A stretch of DNA of 39,003 bases from a virus. The DNA is taken from positions 1-39,003 of the IMG/VR virus record IMGVR_UViG_3300023284_000338. One strand, given 5' to 3'. Positions 38,201-39,003 of this stretch are shown here, in pieces. A program made the translations under genes and the position numbers. Below the pieces are notes generated by a model. The model was not told where the DNA came from. It searched no databases and saw nothing but the letters and a program-made list of their open reading frames with translations. Positions within the stretch are counted from its first letter, which is position 1. Each line of letters begins with the position of its first letter.

Positions 38201-39003
38201 GCAATCTAAGAATAAAATATCTGAATTTGGACGAGCTTGAGCCGTTCGAAGATAACTCCCGAACTCATTCGGAGGATCAGATCGCTCAAGTCGCAGCATC
38301 GATCACTGAATTTGGCTTCACCAATCCCATACTCATCGACGAGAATAAGGGCGTAATCGCTGGCCATGCTCGTCTGCTGGCCGCACAGCAGTTGGAAATG
38401 GACAAGGCCCCTACGATTACCTTGCCTGGACTATCGTCGGCACAGAAGCGGGCCTATGTAATCGCTGACAATAAATTGGCCCTGAATGCTAGTTGGAATG
38501 AGGAGTTGCTCGGAATTGAATTGCAGAATCTACTCAACGCTGATTTTGATGTTGGCCTGACCGGATTTTCCGATACCGAGATCAATCTATTGTTACCTAG
38601 CGGATCAGGGCTTACCGATCCTGACGCAATCCCTGAAAATGTGGAAGCAATTACTCATTACGGCGATCTATACATTCTCGGAGATCACAGGTTGTTATGT
38701 GGCGATGCCACAAACTCCGAGGATGTTAGTCACTTACTCGGCAAAGTTAGACCACATCTTATGGTGACTGATCCGCCTTACGGGGTTCAATATGATCCGA
38801 ACATGCGGCGTAGAATTGATGGCGGATCAACTCGGCGTAAATATATGTCGGCAAATAAAGATACTAATGTTAGTTGGGAGGAAGCATGGAGTTATTTTTA
38901 TGGTGATGTAGCTTATATCTGGCATTCAGATAAGCAAATTATTGGAGTCGGTCAGTCATTATTAGCCGCTGGATTTCAACTTAGACAGCAAATTATCTGG
39001 GCA
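38197..39003 (+). CDS. ParB-domain DNA methyltransferase, N-terminal part
   Basis: GTG start at 38197 overlapping the previous stop (GTGA). Residues 1-110 are a ParB/sulfiredoxin-like domain: LNLDELEPFEDNSRTHSEDQ, ENKGVIAGHARLLAAQQLEM, SSAQKRAYVIADNKLALNASW. Then YGDLYILGDHRLLCGDATNS and HLMVTDPPYGVQYDP with the catalytic DPPY. The gene continues at 145-525. ParB-like plus methyltransferase is a common phage and plasmid fusion; the ParB domain here probably helps target or process DNA and is not a partition protein. Confidence 0.88.
   Translation, partial: MSNLRIKYLNLDELEPFEDNSRTHSEDQIAQVAASITEFGFTNPILIDENKGVIAGHARLLAAQQLEMDKAPTITLPGLSSAQKRAYVIADNKLALNASWNEELLGIELQNLLNADFDVGLTGFSDTEINLLLPSGSGLTDPDAIPENVEAITHYGDLYILGDHRLLCGDATNSEDVSHLLGKVRPHLMVTDPPYGVQYDPNMRRRIDGGSTRRKYMSANKDTNVSWEEAWSYFYGDVAYIWHSDKQIIGVGQSLLAAGFQLRQQIIWA
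38860..39003. repeat. Right copy of 144-bp terminal direct repeat
   Basis: Identical to bases 1-144, at an offset of 38,859. Removing one copy joins codon for codon the N-terminal part of the methyltransferase (from 38197) to its C-terminal part (to 525), giving 1188 nt in one frame. Confidence 0.95.

Noticed and set aside
38197-38520. Plasmid partition ParB
   Set aside because: The domain is directly fused to a methyltransferase, as in a common phage family, and no ParA is present.
1-39003. Integrase, excisionase or cI-type repressor
   Set aside because: None recognised on either strand, so no claim of a temperate lifestyle is made.

Overview
The window is a complete tailed-phage genome written as a circle cut open inside one gene. 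Bases 1-144 recur exactly at 38860-39003, so the unit is 38,859 bp. The cut falls in a 395-residue ParB-domain/DNA methyltransferase gene, whose start is at 38197 and whose end is at 525. The head and ejection genes follow the order of Salmonella phage P22 (portal, scaffold, coat, gp4-like, gp10-like, three ejection proteins), so this is probably a short-tailed phage with headful-type packaging. Signal peptides, lipoboxes and a P60-type lysin point to a Gram-negative (diderm) host, probably a proteobacterium. No integrase, tRNA, DNA polymerase or replicative helicase was recognised, so the lifestyle is uncertain.

Layout. (1) 1-17656, + strand: methyltransferase C-terminus, terminase small and large subunits, portal, scaffold, coat, head completion proteins, a GNAT acetyltransferase, ejection proteins, a tail-fibre-like protein, then a lysis region (lipoprotein, endolysin, holin-like, membrane proteins). 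(2) 25316 down to 17640, - strand: DUF2958 protein, Erf-type annealing protein, YqaJ exonuclease, NinB-like protein, a C5-cytosine methyltransferase-like protein, a Lar-like protein and many very small zinc-binding or membrane proteins. (3) 25317-25434: divergent promoters with TACGTAC operators, next to a ribbon-helix-helix repressor gene. (4) 25435-30123, + strand: small regulatory and nuclease genes and a replication protein. (5) 30201-37907, + strand: an adhesin/fibre cassette in which eight successive proteins start with Sec signal peptides, then an adaptor-like protein without one. (6) 37904-39003: a small gene and the methyltransferase N-terminus.

How it fits together. The RHH protein probably controls the two divergent early operons. 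The leftward operon supplies recombination and anti-restriction functions and the rightward one starts replication. The adenine-type methyltransferase, the C5 methyltransferase and the Lar-like protein together suggest defence against host restriction.

Most noteworthy: the run of signal peptides on fibre-like proteins; a degenerate repeat at many gene junctions of the leftward operon that gives unrelated proteins a similar C-terminal end; a perfect parS-type 16-mer inside an ejection-protein gene; a probably leaderless repressor mRNA; one gene cut by a stop codon and one split by a frameshift. Function calls are from reading motifs by eye; no database search was run.
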